Positions 11,939-24,208 of a stretch of 64,000 nucleotides of DNA are shown one piece after another. The stretch comes from Chlorokybus atmophyticus. Lineage: Eukaryota > Streptophyta > Chlorokybophyceae > Chlorokybales > Chlorokybaceae. Position 1 is the first letter of the stretch; every line of letters begins with the position of its first letter. The translations under genes and the position numbers were made by a program. The stretch covers positions 51,311-115,310 of the forward strand of contig RHPI01000818.1 of NCBI GenBank assembly GCA_009103225.1. Direction: 5' to 3'. The notes under the pieces were generated by a model. That model searched no databases. It saw only the letters and a program-made list of their open reading frames with translations, and was not told the origin of the DNA.

Positions 11939-13861
11939 AACTAAGATATTGCAACTCAATGGCAGTCCCATTGGCAGGCAACTGCAGCAGCGTCTGTATG
12001 CTGAAGCAGTAAGGAGTAGAGTTAATATGCAGCCATGAACCATTGTCAGCAACCCTGGGTGTGCTGACAATGCGGGTGCTGCTGCTTAACATATCAGAAT
12101 TAGGTCTTATCTAGCAGCAGTTAGCCAGGTTTGTATTTATATGCAATTGTACAGGAAGTCCTGCTATACCATGCGATGCTGCCAGTCCGCTGCTTAGAGT
12201 GCTCAAAGGTTCTGGTACCTTGTGGAGCGTCAGCTGCGCGGGCTGGTAACACGTGCAGTGGTGTAGTAGGCACAATTGTGGACGGGAGTTTACTTAAACC
12301 TCCTTTCTAAATGCGCTTTATTGCTGCCCAGAGCTTTTCATGTGAGTATACGAGCTTAGTTAAGTTGGACGGGCAAGCAGTAGGCAGGTTGCAACACACG
12401 TTTCGTTGCACCAACACCCTGCCAAAACTGTGCTCAGCCATTGCTCACCACCAATGCTAGCATGATGAACCATTAGCAACCACACATAGGACAAGACAGA
12501 TTATACAACACCTACATGTAAGCATCATGATGCATTGGATGGCGTACGCTAGTTTCCGCAACCATTTGACTCCCTACATGAAAGCAGAGCCGCCACAATC
12601 AGTGCTGCCCACACGTGTTGCCAATGTAGGCACGTATCGCAGGTGCACTCAGCATGAGGGCGATGCTTATTACATGATTGCTACGCTCCTGCTCCGCACA
12701 CCTCCTGCCCATGTTGCTCCGTGGTGTTCCCATTGCTACCTGCTCAGTTGTCAAGGACCCCGTCTTATGCTTGTGTGCTTGCTTGATACTTGTACTTGTT
12801 GCCATTGCTGTAATTCAGTTGTTTCCCATTTTACCTGCTCGCCTTCAGCCTGCCAGCGACCAAATGTCAACGCATTATGTGCTTGTTTGAGCGCATGTGA
12901 GTGTACTGTCCTTGCTTTCCATGGTGTTTGCTTCTACGATGTGTAACAATGTTGACATAAATGTGTAACAATGTTCAAAAAAGAAGATGCAGCAAAGCAC
13001 TCGGACACGCACACACGCAAGCTCACAGCACAGCAATCTATTGCAATGAGCGGGGGCCAGGCTTAACTAAGATGCGTGCAACCAAGTGCAATGCAAGGCG
13101 GGTGGGGAGGGAGGTGGGTAGAGCCAGTACAGCAAGTAACCGACCTGTAGCCACGGCACCACAGGCACTACATGGGACACACACACTTGATGGCGCGCGC
13201 GCGTACAATGCACCACAACAGCGTGTGTGCAGTTGTAACTGAACATCCTGATGTTTTATTGACAAAGGCTCCAGTTTGCTGTCTTCGTCTCCCCAACGTC
13301 ACTGCAGACCAACGCAGACTGCACTCGCACCTGGTGCTGCACGTCAGCTCAACGGGGGATGCGAGAGTGGCGACACATGCACCCAAGGAGTACAGCGCTC
13401 CTCGCTTGGTGTAGCGCAATACAGGCTTAGTGAGTGACTTGGCAGCGGCATACAGGCAGTCCGCGTGACATAGATCAATGCGGCGCCGGTCCATGCTCGG
13501 TGCATAGCCGGACAGTTAGTCGTATTATTACCGGTATGAAGCTACTTGTCGGTTTTACACCGCTGTAACGCCGCTCATCTGCGGTCTAATTGGTACTCGG
13601 TACCGGACAAGGCACAAGCACAATGCCGATGACTAATAGTCTTTGCACATATTATTGAGGCGCCGCATTGCTGCTTGTGCGCTTTTGTGCGCCATCCGCA
13701 CAAGACGTGCACCTGCGCCTTTAGCTGTTGCATAAGGACGTTGTTGTTGGCGTTTGGGCGGCAGTGGCGGTGGCGGTGGTATTGGCGGCGGTGCTAGTGA
13801 CATTGTCGTTGTCGTCATCTCAACGGCTGTGCATATTGCTTGGTAGACCACCGTAGTAACC
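11939..13861. other. Intergenic stretch between B3 and ASS genes
   Basis: I read both strands and recognise no gene. All open frames are short and lack family features. The right end, next to 13862, should carry the argininosuccinate synthase promoter. A Pro-rich minus-strand frame at 13633-13881 lies in GGC-repeat DNA and looks accidental. Confidence 0.4.
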
Positions 13862-16038
13862 ATGGACAGCTTGGCATGCACAGCGTCATCCTCCGTGACG
13901 GTGACCCAGGTCGCCGGCAGCCGCAGCAGCTCAGCTCAGCGGCAGCGCATTGCGGTAAAGTTGCGCCAACTTCCGGCATGGACACGCCTGTGCCATCTGC
14001 ATGAGTTGGTGGTTCGTTTCAGTCTTCAACAGAGCATTCACTGATGTCCTACTCATTGCAGGGTGTGCGTGCTTCGGGTTCAGTTGCGGAGCAGCAGGGT
14101 GTGTCCTTCTCACAGGCATTGCGAGGCCAGAGTCTGGAGGTAGCCTCACCATGCAAGCAGCAAAACAGAGCACGCTGTAAGTATGGTTGTTTGGTTGACA
14201 TGCAACTCATGCATGCCAGCTCTGGCATGCAGGCATCTGCATTGCACGTAGGTTCATGCGCATTCTTTCCTCGTATGTGGGCTTGACCTGAACTTGGGGC
14301 TGGAGGTTGCAAAGCGAGCATGCTACGGCAGTGTTACTGTTGCAAACTCACCCTGTGCTTCCATGCAGGCCGCACAGCCGTTGTTTGCCAGGCGCAGGGC
14401 GTTGCCGAAGCTCCGGCGCCAGCAGCAGGGCTTCGTGGGAAGCTCAACAAAGTGGTGCTGGCGTACTCCGGTGGCCTGGATACGTCCGTCATTGTCCCAT
14501 GGCTGAAGTAAGGCAGCACATTGCTTGCATACAAAGGTCTTCAGTGTTGTGGTTGACATTGCATGCATGAATTGACACCAGTGCAGTAGCGTAATGGTGG
14601 ACGTGCTGAGTCAATTGTGCTGCTGCTGCTGCTGCCTCAGGGAAAACTATGGTTGTGAAGTTGTTTGCTTCTGCGCGGACGTCGGTCAAGGGGTTGGCGA
14701 GTTGGACGGTTTGGAAAAGAAGGCCATTGGCAGTGGCGCGTCTAAGCTGGTTGTGGGTGACTTGACAGAAGAGTTCGTGAAGGACTACATCTTCCCGTGC
14801 ATCCGAGCAGGTGCAGTGTACGAACGCAAGTACTTGTTGGGTACCTCCATGGCGCGCCCGGTCATTGCCAAAGCCATGGTGGACGTTGCTCGCGAAGAGG
14901 GTGCAGACGCTGTGGCTCATGGATGCACAGGCAAGGGCAATGATCAGGTGAACACAAGCAGAGATTGTTAAACATGCAGGCTTGCGATGCGGTTGACTTG
15001 ACAAGGCTAAGCATGCACTGGCTGCAGGTTCGGTTTGAGCTTACGTTCATGGCGCTCAACCCGTCGCTGAAGGTAGTTGCCCCGTGGCGAGAGTGGGACA
15101 TCACTGGGCGCGAGGATGCCATCGCGTACGCCCAGAAGAAGAAGATCCCCATCACAGTGAGCAAGAAGTCCATATACAGCCGCGACAGGAACATCTGGCA
15201 CATCTCGCATGAAGGAGGCATCCTTGAAGACCCTGCTGAAGAGCCCGAGGACGACATGTACATGCTGTCCAGCAGGTATGCATGCAGTGTTCCTCACATC
15301 CTGTGCACTCGTACAATATCCCAGGGGTTGCTTTGTGCTGAGTAGTTGGCTGCCTGCTTCCCACAGCCCCGAGACAGCTCCCGACACTCCCGAATATGTG
15401 GAGATTGGAATGGAGAAGGGCCTGCCAGTAAGTGTTAACGGGCAGAAGCTTTCTCCCGCCAAAATGCTGGAGCTGCTGAACGAGATTGGTGGCAAGCATG
15501 CAATTGGCAGAGTAGATATGGTCGAGAACAGGTAGCCAATCGCGTACATACACCATACACCGCTCTCTCGAGATTGGTATTGCTGTGCAGCGCCGTCAAC
15601 TGACCCCACGCTGTGTACAGACTTGTTGGAATGAAGAGCCGAGGCGTGTATGAGACGCCAGGAGGCACAATCCTCATGCTGGCTGCACAAGAGCTTGAAG
15701 CTCTTTGCCTGGACCGCGAGAGCACAGCCCTCAAGGACACCCTTGCCATCAAGTACGCCGAGCTGGTGTACGCCGGGCAGTGGTTTGTTCCCCTTCGCGA
15801 GTCGCTCGACGCCTTCATGGAGAAGATTACCGAGACCGTGACGGGATCCGTGCGCATCAAGCTGTACAAGGGCTCAGCCACTGTTGCGGGCCGCACCTCC
15901 CCGTACAGCCTATACCGCGGTGATATCTCCACCTTCGAGGAAGGCAGCAAGATTTACGATCAGGCGGATGCAGAGGGCTTCATTCATCTGTATGGTCTGC
16001 CTTTGCGCGTGCGCGCAATGCTGAGTCAGGGTAAATAG
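13862..16038 (+). CDS. ASS: Argininosuccinate synthase, plastid-targeted
   Basis: It joins citrulline and aspartate with ATP to make argininosuccinate, the penultimate step of arginine synthesis. Seven exons (13862-13954, 14062-14176, 14369-14507, 14641-14947, 15028-15275, 15367-15531, 15621-16038) join in phase to 494 aa. The first 90 or so residues are Ser/Ala/Arg-rich and poor in acids, starting [11 protein letters not shown], which fits a plastid transit peptide. The mature part begins at [14 protein letters not shown], with the ATP-binding SGGLDTS loop near residue 102. It continues with [32 protein letters not shown], and the C-terminal [10 protein letters not shown] and SPYSLYRGD. All the expected conserved blocks are intact and the length is normal for plant enzymes. 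ATG 13862 is chosen because both leader exons splice in phase. Confidence 0.96.
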
Positions 16039-17355
16039 GATTGCTTGACATATTGCAAGCACATTGTTATGATTCACTTTACAATTTGGCGTACTGCGCA
16101 CGCATTGGGTTTGTGGCAGCCGACTTGACACACACACCTTGCTAGCGCGCAGACGCGCCGGTATGTACAATGTCTCACCTTCGTAGGATCTTTAAGTCCA
16201 TCCTGGTGTCCTCACAGTGTTTTCAAGCATCGCATGCATGCCTAGCAAGTTGCATTAAACTACTATGGGTTGCTGACTGACATGAAGTTCTGTCAGTGCG
16301 GCAACCAGGCATGACTGGTTGCCAGAAATTGTTGCACTCAGACTTCATAGAGATAGCTGAAATTTATGCAAGTGTAAGGCTTGCTCTTTAGCAAAGCGAA
16401 ATTCTCACACCATGTTTGTTTACAAGTGCCAACGATGCTGCAAAACTCTTCAAATGCTGAGAACAACTGCGGCATTAGGGCTAGCTAGATACAATGCATA
16501 CCCACAACACGATGCCATGCCAGCAATTGTTGTCATGTGGTTGTCACAGTGCGTTGACTGGCTTGCAGCAGCGTAGCTCAACAAGTATCTGGCTACCCCA
16601 GTGAGCACATAGATACGGAACCGGGAGTGCGCGTTCATCACACTCGGTCTAACGGAGCGTGCGAGCATTGTGTGCATGCCCCTGCTGTAAAGCTGCATGC
16701 AATTGTGTTGGTCACACAGCGTGTGATAGCCTGTGATGGTGTATATGCAAGTACATTGTTTACACCACCATTGGGCTATGCATGGTGACATGCTAACATG
16801 GTTACAATTGTGCTACTTTTTTATCATGCATGTCACATTAACTAGCATCACACACCCCAAACGAGCCCAGTGACTCAAGGACTCGTTCTTGAGTACTTGG
16901 GTATGCAACAATAAAAACATATATTACACAAAACTTATATCACAAATCCCCACCGCAAGACAAGTATGCAAGCATTGCATGGCATGACTGCATGCAAGGC
17001 AATTGCCTTACACCATATGCACACTCAACAGCAAAAACGTGGCAGACACAACACTCATGTGGTACACATTAAAAAAGAGGATAAAAAGGAGGGCACAAAG
17101 AATGCAATGCAAATGAATTGGAATGATTGGGGACGCAAGAGGGTACGCAACCTGCCAGCGGCAATGCAAGAGGGTACACAAGACAGAACGTAAACTATAG
17201 AACGTTTGTCTAAGGTAAGGCGACCTCCTTCCTCGCATCTATGAGTGCTTTGGTCAAGCATGGACTGGAATGCAACGTGATAGTTTAGTGAATGCATTCG
17301 GTTGTGCGTGCCGCACGTCTTGACGGCAGCGATGGTCATGGCGACTGTTAATAAG
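16039..17355. other. 3' flank of ASS, no gene
   Basis: Nothing coding is recognised. A TGTAA motif, the usual green-algal polyadenylation signal, occurs near 16372, about 330 bases after the ASS stop. The rest is AT/CA-rich sequence up to the chromovirus insertion. Confidence 0.35.
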
Positions 17356-17360
17356 CAGCA

Positions 17361-17886
17361 TGTAACAGCACCACCGTCGCCGGTAATGCCCTTTCAATCC
17401 TCTACCCCAACACCCACACCGCCTATGACAAGCCTTTCAGCGGCGTGGCCGCCACTGAGCAGAGAACTGAAACTGAGGTCACATCATTCTGATGTGACCT
17501 TTTATATCAAGAGTATATCAAATATATACCTCTCGATAATTAACTCACAACTAGACATTGACCCTACAGATAGGGTAGTTAAGAAATTTAGCATCAGCCA
17601 ATCACAGCTCAGATAAAGTACCTATCGATAAGGTACCTATCGATAGATACCTATCGTAAGGTACCTAACGAGATAGTGATCACATTTTATTAAATGTGAC
17701 ACTAAATAGGCTTGAATCAGCGGTTCCACACCCATTGGGATTTATTTAAGCTATGATAAAGCATCATAGCCTTTAATAAGCGAGGAACCGTAGAAAGAGG
17801 TATAAATAAGCATAATTAGATACTTATTCATACAGAAAGTGTTATTCAAGTAGCAATAATACCCTATTATTATTGCTCCCTTTACG
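17361..17886 (-). repeat. 3' LTR of the chromovirus (left copy)
   Basis: 526 bp, closely similar to 23692-24208. It contains an inverted-repeat-like block of GGTACCTATCGATA motifs (about 17617-17665). A GAGGTCACATCA...TGATGTGACCT near-palindrome lies near 17476-17501. Relative to the right copy it has extra sequence near 17400-17450 and lacks the expanded TTA run. Confidence 0.93.
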
Positions 17887-18008
17887 TCCTCGTTGAACTC
17901 AAGTTGATCTGGCTGGATTTTGAATAATTGTAACCAGTGAGATAGCAGGTAATGACAGAGTGGTAATGAAACTACACTGCCAGTCTGTCATTAAACCAAG
18001 CCCACAAT

Positions 18009-19721
18009 TTACGGGACAGGACGTGAATCCCAATAAGCTCGAAGCAACTCGCGGCAGTGCGTAAGATGCCTGTCGGGCTCCCAACTGATATGTTTTGAGC
18101 CATACCCTTTTCATTTCACTAAATAGCGAGTTGCGCGTCCTCGACTACTCAGCTTATGGTTCAATATAGCTTCCACCTCGTATTCGAGCTCGCTGTCCAC
18201 CTCAACTGGTGGTGGTGGAGGCTGTGTTCTACCGTCTGAGCGGTAAGGTTTCAACAAGTTCGCATGGAACACGTTGTGTATACGCACACTGGAGGGCAGT
18301 CGATAAGCGTGCGTACCAACTCTATCAGTGATAGAGAAAGGACCTAACCATCGGGGCAGCAACTTGCGAGCACCCATACCTTTGATGGTTATGTTCTTTG
18401 CATTAAGCAAAACTATATCGCCGATATCGAAAGTGGCCATTCTTTGATGTGTATCAGCATAAGCTTTTTGCCTGTCCTGTGCTTTTGACAGACATAGCTT
18501 GGCTCGAGCCAAATTTTCTTACATATCAGTGGCAAATTCCTTTGCCGCTGGTACAGTCAGGGCATTGCGAGGTACACACAATGACGCTGGTGTGTTCAAG
18601 CAAAATATGTTCAAGAAAAATGGGGTTTCCTTTACACTTTCCTGCCACGCACTGTTCACAGCAAACTCTGCCATTGGCAAGTACCTGTCCCAATCAGCAT
18701 GGTTAGGAGCCACATAGTGGAGAAGCATTTCTTCAAGTATTTGATTTGCTCGCTCGGTTTGTCCGTCCATTTGCGGGTGGAAAGCAGTCGACATGCTTTG
18801 TTTTACCCCCAACAGTTCACAGACTTCTCTCCAAAACTTGGAGACAAACCGAGGATCACGATTTGTAATAAGCTCACGCGGCACACCGTGAACTCGAAAG
18901 ACCGTGGACACTAAATGTGCTAAGTCCCGTGCACTCACAGTTGTGCAACACGGGGCAAAATGCACCATTTTTGTCAAACAATCGACAAAAACCACAATAG
19001 CAGTGTATTTGGCTGCTGTTTCAGGTAGGTCAGTAATTAAATCCATACTGACACTATCCCACTTATGTTCTGAGATTACCAATGGTTCAAGCAATCCCGC
19101 TTGTTGTTGTCGTAGTGGCTTATTACGTTGACACACGTCACATGTGCGAACATATTGATCCACATCAGCTGTTATTGACGGCCACCAGTATAACTGTTGC
19201 GCAGCTTTGAGTGTTTTGTGTTTCCCCAAATGCCCAGCATACGGCGGGTCATGCACTGAATGTAAGCATTGCTTACGCAAGTCGCCTGAGTTGGGAATTG
19301 CCAACTGCTCCCCATTATACCACAGATTGCTAGCAGCAGTAAGCTGTTGCAAGTTGTTTTTACTGCTAAACCAACCATCTGAGGTATAGCCTGTGGACAC
19401 CTCCTTTAGGAAAGGATCTTTAGGCTGTTGCACATTACGCGTACTTCGAGAGCGCGTAAGTGCCAAAAGAGCAGGGCTACGACTTAGTGGATCCGCCACA
19501 TTGGTGCGACCCGGACGGTATTGCCAAGTGAAAGTGAAACGAGAAATGAATTCATTCCACCTAGCTTGCCGCCTCAACATGTTCTGTTGCGTATGCAAGA
19601 ATGTGAGCGGGTTGTGATCAGTAATCACTAAAACTCCACACCTTCCAAGTAGTAACGCCATGTGCGCAGCGCGTGCACAACCCCAAGCAATTCCTGCTCA
19701 GTGGTTGTGTGACTACGTTAG
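18009..19721 (-). pseudogene. Chromovirus RNase H/integrase/chromodomain, with stops
   Basis: After the 19722 frameshift the frame reads TTTEQELLGVVHALRTWRYY (RNase H end). It then gives a His2Cys2 integrase zinc domain (HDPPYAGHLGKH ... CDVCQRNK). The catalytic core has DLITDLPE, LITNRDPRFVSKFWRE and FHPQMDGQTERANQ. A TAA at 18519-18521 interrupts the frame after KEFATDM, which then resumes with ARAKLCLSKAQDRQ. The C-terminus is a chromodomain (YEVEAILNHK ... YLVK). It is cut by a TGA at 18111-18113 where chromodomains have tryptophan, but reading on gives KGYGSKHISWEPDRHL up to a stop at 18009. Confidence 0.9.
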
Positions 19722-20662
19722 CAGGAATGAACTTTTTGCTTTCATATGCACATGATCTGTCATCCTGTAGAAGGACTGCCCCACACCCAATGGTGGAAGC
19801 ATCACTGATCACCACAAAAGGCTTGGTGTGGTCGGGGAAGGCTAACACAGGGGCTTGTGTTAATGCATCTTTAATGCGTGTAAAAGCAACCTCGTGTGCC
19901 TCCGTCCACACAAATTTAACATCCTTTCTTAATAAAGATGTTAAAGGATTTGCCATGCTAGAATATGCTCGCATGAACTTGCGGAAATAAATGGCTAGCC
20001 CGAAGAAAGCACATAACTGATGTACATCCTTGGGTGGTGGCCAATCCTTTACCGCACACACCTTTTGAGGAGGAGTTTCGGTTTCAATCCTTCTTTGCCA
20101 AGCACATGCCCTAAAAAGGGTAGTTCATCCTTTGCAAAGTTGCATTTGGACAGGTTGGCATAAAATTTGTGTTTGCGCAACTTAGCTAGAACCAATTCCA
20201 CATGCTTGTGGTGTTCCTCCCGGGTATTGTTAAACACAATAATGTCGTCAAGATATACCAGTACAAACCTATACAATTCATTAGCAAATACCGCATTCAT
20301 TGCTGCCTGAAATGTAGCTGGTGCATTTATCAACCCAAATGGTAACACTTTATACTCAAAGTGTCCCATTGGGGTGCGAAATGCAGTTTCTTGTATATCT
20401 GACGGGTGGATTTTAATTTGGTGATAACCACTTGTCAAATCCAGTGTGCTGAACACTGTTGCACCTGACAGCTTATTAAACAAATGATCAATCCGAGGCA
20501 AAGGTATCTGTTTTTCACAGTTACCTTGTTCAACGCACGGTAATCAATATACATGCGTAGCTTGCCATTCTTTTTGGGCACAAACAAAATTGGTGCACCA
20601 AAAGGAGATATGCTCTTTATTATCAAACCTTTGAATAATAACTCTTTGAGCTGTTTTTCCAT
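19722..20662 (-). pseudogene. Chromovirus reverse transcriptase, frameshifted
   Basis: Reading leftward: [31 protein letters not shown], then [15 protein letters not shown], the active site VLVYLDDIIVF (catalytic YLDD intact), PFLGHVLG, DWPPPKDVHQLCAFFGLA and an RNase H start (VISDASTIGCGAVL). At least three frame changes are needed: near 20510, near 20085 and near 19722. Each looks like a one-base indel, since the expected protein resumes at once in another frame. These could be real decay or sequencing errors. Confidence 0.85.
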
Positions 20663-20713
20663 TCAATGTTTCCGCGTGTATCAAGGGACTTAGCCTATAG
20701 ATAGGCCGCGTAT

Positions 20714-20715
<2 letters not shown>

Positions 20716-20769
<54 letters not shown>
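20716..20769. repeat. (GT)n microsatellite inside the chromovirus
   Basis: About 27 GT units between the protease and reverse transcriptase regions of the element. It interrupts the polyprotein frame and probably expanded after insertion. Confidence 0.95.
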
Positions 20770-20983
20770 CCGTAAGTGATTGCACCACAGGGTCGATTAC
20801 GGCATGTTCAACAAGTGTCTCTACTTGGCGTAAGTGCATCATATATACTTCCTGACGTTTACGCATGCAACGTTTCAGTTGCATAGTAGAGAGGAGCGGA
20901 ACACTGTCGCAAGCAACACGTGAGAGTACAGGTGCGGTTAACGTCACCTTACGTTTACCCTTACGAAGGGTGCACGTATTTGC

Positions 20984-21355
20984 TTAAGAGTTTAATTGCA
21001 AACCTGCTTCGGTGTGCCACTGTTCACCAAAAACAACATCCACCCCGGGGATACCTATATCCACGATGAAAGCTGGTCGAGTCTTGTGGCTGTTAATAAC
21101 AAAACGCCCCTTCACCTCCCCAATTGCATTGAGGGTGGAACCAGCAGCACGTACATACGACGTGACTGGTGTAAAAGGTATGTTATTACGTTTCACCCAA
21201 GCATGTTTCACAAAGTCATGGTTTGCACCAGTATCAATCAATGCTGTACATGGTGTGCCCATAAGTTGACTCTCAAATCTCCATATGAGTGGCATAGAGT
21301 GACCATCAAATGTAGCTAATGTCGGAGTGCCGTGATTGTTAGCAGGCTTGATCAC
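20984..21355 (-). pseudogene. Chromovirus aspartic protease segment
   Basis: This open segment contains ALIDTGANHDFVK, the Asp-Thr-Gly active site of retropepsin-type proteases, preceded by a strand-rich stretch. It lies between gag and reverse transcriptase, as expected. It is not joined in frame to its neighbours. The stretch to the RT (20663-20983) contains a (GT)n run and stops. Confidence 0.75.
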
Positions 21356-21687
21356 TTGTAACGGTGAAGTTCCTGTATCTTTGCGTCAGAGTTGCATAAT
21401 TACTTCTTCCCCTTGAATAATCGCGACCACGGGCCATGATATCGAGGGATGACTACACATGAAGTGACAGCACATTGTAATCGCAACTCGTGTAAGTGCT
21501 TAACAGCAGTTACCAATTCAGAGAATAGAACATTGATTAAAACACAACCGTTTACATTTGTTAACACAGGTGGTGTGCTCATATCAGTCCATACATCTGA
21601 TACATCACAAAGAGAGAAAACTTTATCAAGAAGTATAGAGTTTTTAAAGTCGTTCTACTCTACTAAGCTACCAACTACGGACAATTC

Positions 21688-22860
21688 CTATTTCTTGTCC
21701 TTCTGCTGCTTGGCCTTCTGTGCATGCTGCTTTGCATAGCACTTGGCCTCCCCATGACCTGTCTTCTTGCAGAAGTTGCAAGTGATGGTGGATTTGGCCG
21801 CGTTGTAGGGGCCAGCAAGCTGAAAGGTTTTCGCCTTTTTTATAAAAGGTTTGTTGTCAGTGGCTGGGCGCTTAGCAGCTGAAGCCGGGGCTGCCTCTTT
21901 TGCTGTGGTTTGCATGTTTGCGTGAGAGCGCTCCACACTGTCCACAGCAGCAACCAAATCCGTCGAGGCCCACTCTTGCAAACTCGCGGGGTTAGCGGCC
22001 ACATGCTGCACGAGATCTGTGTCCAAGCCACGCCTGAACATATCCAGCTGATCAGCATCACTGATGGGTAGTTGTCCAGCATTGATCTTGCTGACAAAAG
22101 ACTGGAAGTCCTAGATATACTGCTGAACTGGACGCCCGTTCTGACGCAGATTGTGCAGCTGGTTGCGAGCAACCTGGGCAGGATCTGCGCCGCCATAGCG
22201 CTGCTCCATGGAAGAGCACAATTGATTCACTTCCCGCCCGAGGTTCGTATCACGTTGCTTACGGCGGTACCACTCTGCTAGAGCATCGTTTGAAATCAGC
22301 AACTCAGCTACACGCAACTTCCCCTCCTTAGAAATGTGAAAGGAGTTGACATAGTGTCTCAGCTTCACGAGCTACTTAAAAATTGCCGCTTGCTTGTTAG
22401 GAACAAACTCGGCAGGACAAGCAAGCGCCCGAACAGGTGGACCATCAGTCAGAGCATTTAAAGGTGCACAATCATGTTCAGAACACGTTTGCCTTCACCC
22501 ACCGATCCCTCCCAATCTCGCCCCATAAAGGTGGTGAGCTTTGAGACCGTTTCCGCCACATGAAAGAGGAAGTTGACGAGCGAGACAATCGCCTCACGAG
22601 GCTCCTCATCATAGGTGCAAAGAAAGTGGTCCATCACCTCCTGTTTCGTCAGACGAATTGATTTCAGGCTTTACGAATGATGGTGGTAGTGGTGGCCCGT
22701 CTGGTTCCACCAAGGCGTCCCCATCCTTAGCAACATGAGACTCATCAGGTGCATCATCCGGGTTGGAAATATCCTCCATGGATGGAAACTCCTCCTCACG
22801 GGATAATTGCTAATTTTGCGAGCTTTCCCCCTTCAAGGTGGGCACCGAGTTCTCTTCCAT
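21688..22860 (-). pseudogene. Chromovirus gag with zinc knuckle, broken
   Basis: Reading leftward from an ATG at 22860, an acidic N-terminal region (EEEFPSMEDISNPDD) is followed by a capsid-like segment at 22368-22111. The last part (22041-21688) contains a CCHC zinc knuckle, CNFCKKTGHGEAKC, for RNA binding. The frame is cut by a TAG early in the N-terminal part (near 22812) and by another TAG at 22111-22113, just before the segment that continues in the same frame. The region between 22370 and 22640 is harder to read and may hold a frameshift. Confidence 0.75.
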
Positions 22861-23676
22861 TTGTCTGCAAAACAGGCAAAATGGCATGGTAACAACCTCA
22901 CCAATGGACCAGATTCAACGAGAGGATCAAAATGACCCCAAGTTGTAAAAGTCTCAAACAGAGTCCAAACCAGTCTCAGAACAAGAAATATTGGATCTGG
23001 AGTGTTACCAAAAGAACAAGTCTGAATGGGACCAAAATGTCCTAACCCTGTGTTGTTTTCAACCAAGTCCCAATCTCCAGACCGAAGCCAGAGGGGGAGG
23101 GTTTCAGATTTACAGAGTTTGGGAACAGAATATCATAGAATTTCTCTAAAACTGTCCTAACCAACACCCGATCTTCAGGCCGAAGCCAAAAGGGGAGGGT
23201 TTAAGAACAGCTTGGTTATGAACTTGCGGACCCGGGTCAAGCGACCCCAAAAAACAGCTGGCAGGTCACAGATACGTCACAGGCATGCAACAGGCAAGCC
23301 GTACAGTGACCAACTGTGACATGCACTGGCAAGCACAATGATAAGCAATCACCGCATGCAATGACAGGCAATCATTGCAATGATAGTGCACTAAGTGTGA
23401 CAAGCAGTGATGGCACACTAGCAAGCCGCACTCATACACTGGCAAGTCACTGAATGATGTGCATGAAAATACACACGTGCACCTGGCAAGCAGGCAAGTC
23501 ACCGACGTGTGTGATGGTACCTCACACGTGGTGAGGCCGCCTCTTTGATGGCTTCAACGTTGAGGTAACGCAGGGCTAAGTTGAAGCTTGGGCTGCGTGG
23601 ACAAATAGGAGGCCGCCGCCGCCTTCTGATTGGCCGAGAGCAGGTCGCCCCCTATAAGTACCCACGTCACCCCCCC

Positions 23677-23690
23677 GCTCCCGGATACCA
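23677..23690 (-). other. Primer-binding site of the chromovirus
   Basis: Immediately inside the 5' LTR, the minus strand reads TGGTATCCGGGAGC. Starting with TGG one base from the LTR is the usual form of a site complementary to the 3' CCA end of a tRNA. The implied tRNA 3' end is GCTCCCGGATACCA. It resembles the initiator-Met type only in TGGTATC, so the primer tRNA is not identified. Confidence 0.65.
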
Positions 23691-23691
23691 A

Positions 23692-24165
23692 TGTAACAGC
23701 ACCACCATCGCCGGTGATGCCCCTTCGATCCTCTACCCCAACACGTGGCCGCAACTGAGCACAGAACTGAAAGTGAGGTCACATCAGTTTGATGTGACCT
23801 TTTATATCAAGAATACATCAAATATACAACTCTTGATAATCAACTCACAACTTAACATTAACCCTACAGATAGGGTAGTTTGAAAATCTAGCAAATGAGT
23901 CAATGAGCCAATCACAGCTAAGGTAAGGTACCTATTGATAAGGTACCTTTCGAAAGATATCTATTGTAAGGTACCCAACAAGATAGTGATTACATTTTAT
24001 CAAATGTAACATTAAATAGGCGGTTCTACACCCATTGGGACTTATCTAAGCTATGATAAAGCATCATAGCCTTTAATAAGCGAGGAAGTGTAGAAAAGAG
24101 GTATAAATAAGCATATTTAAAGACTTATCATACAGAAAGTGTTATTTATGTAGCAATAATACCCA

Positions 24166-24196
<31 letters not shown>

Positions 24197-24208
24197 GCTC
24201 CCGTTACG
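23692..24208 (-). repeat. 5' LTR of the chromovirus (right copy)
   Basis: About 517 bp, matching the left LTR along its length with scattered substitutions and small indels. Near its right end the TTA trinucleotide is expanded to roughly a dozen units (about 24168-24196), where the left copy has only two or three. As the element lies on the minus strand, this is the promoter-bearing 5' LTR. Confidence 0.93.

Noticed and set aside
13633-13881. Pro-rich minus-strand frame that looks like a formin-type segment
   Set aside because: It is a short GGC-repeat translation directly in front of the ASS start, with no partner exons.
23097-23210. Short duplicated block (CCGAAGCCAAAAGGGGAGGG-like) read as possible LTR ends
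   Set aside because: The two copies are short and lie in the leader of the chromovirus; the true LTRs are defined by the longer flanking repeats and the target duplication.
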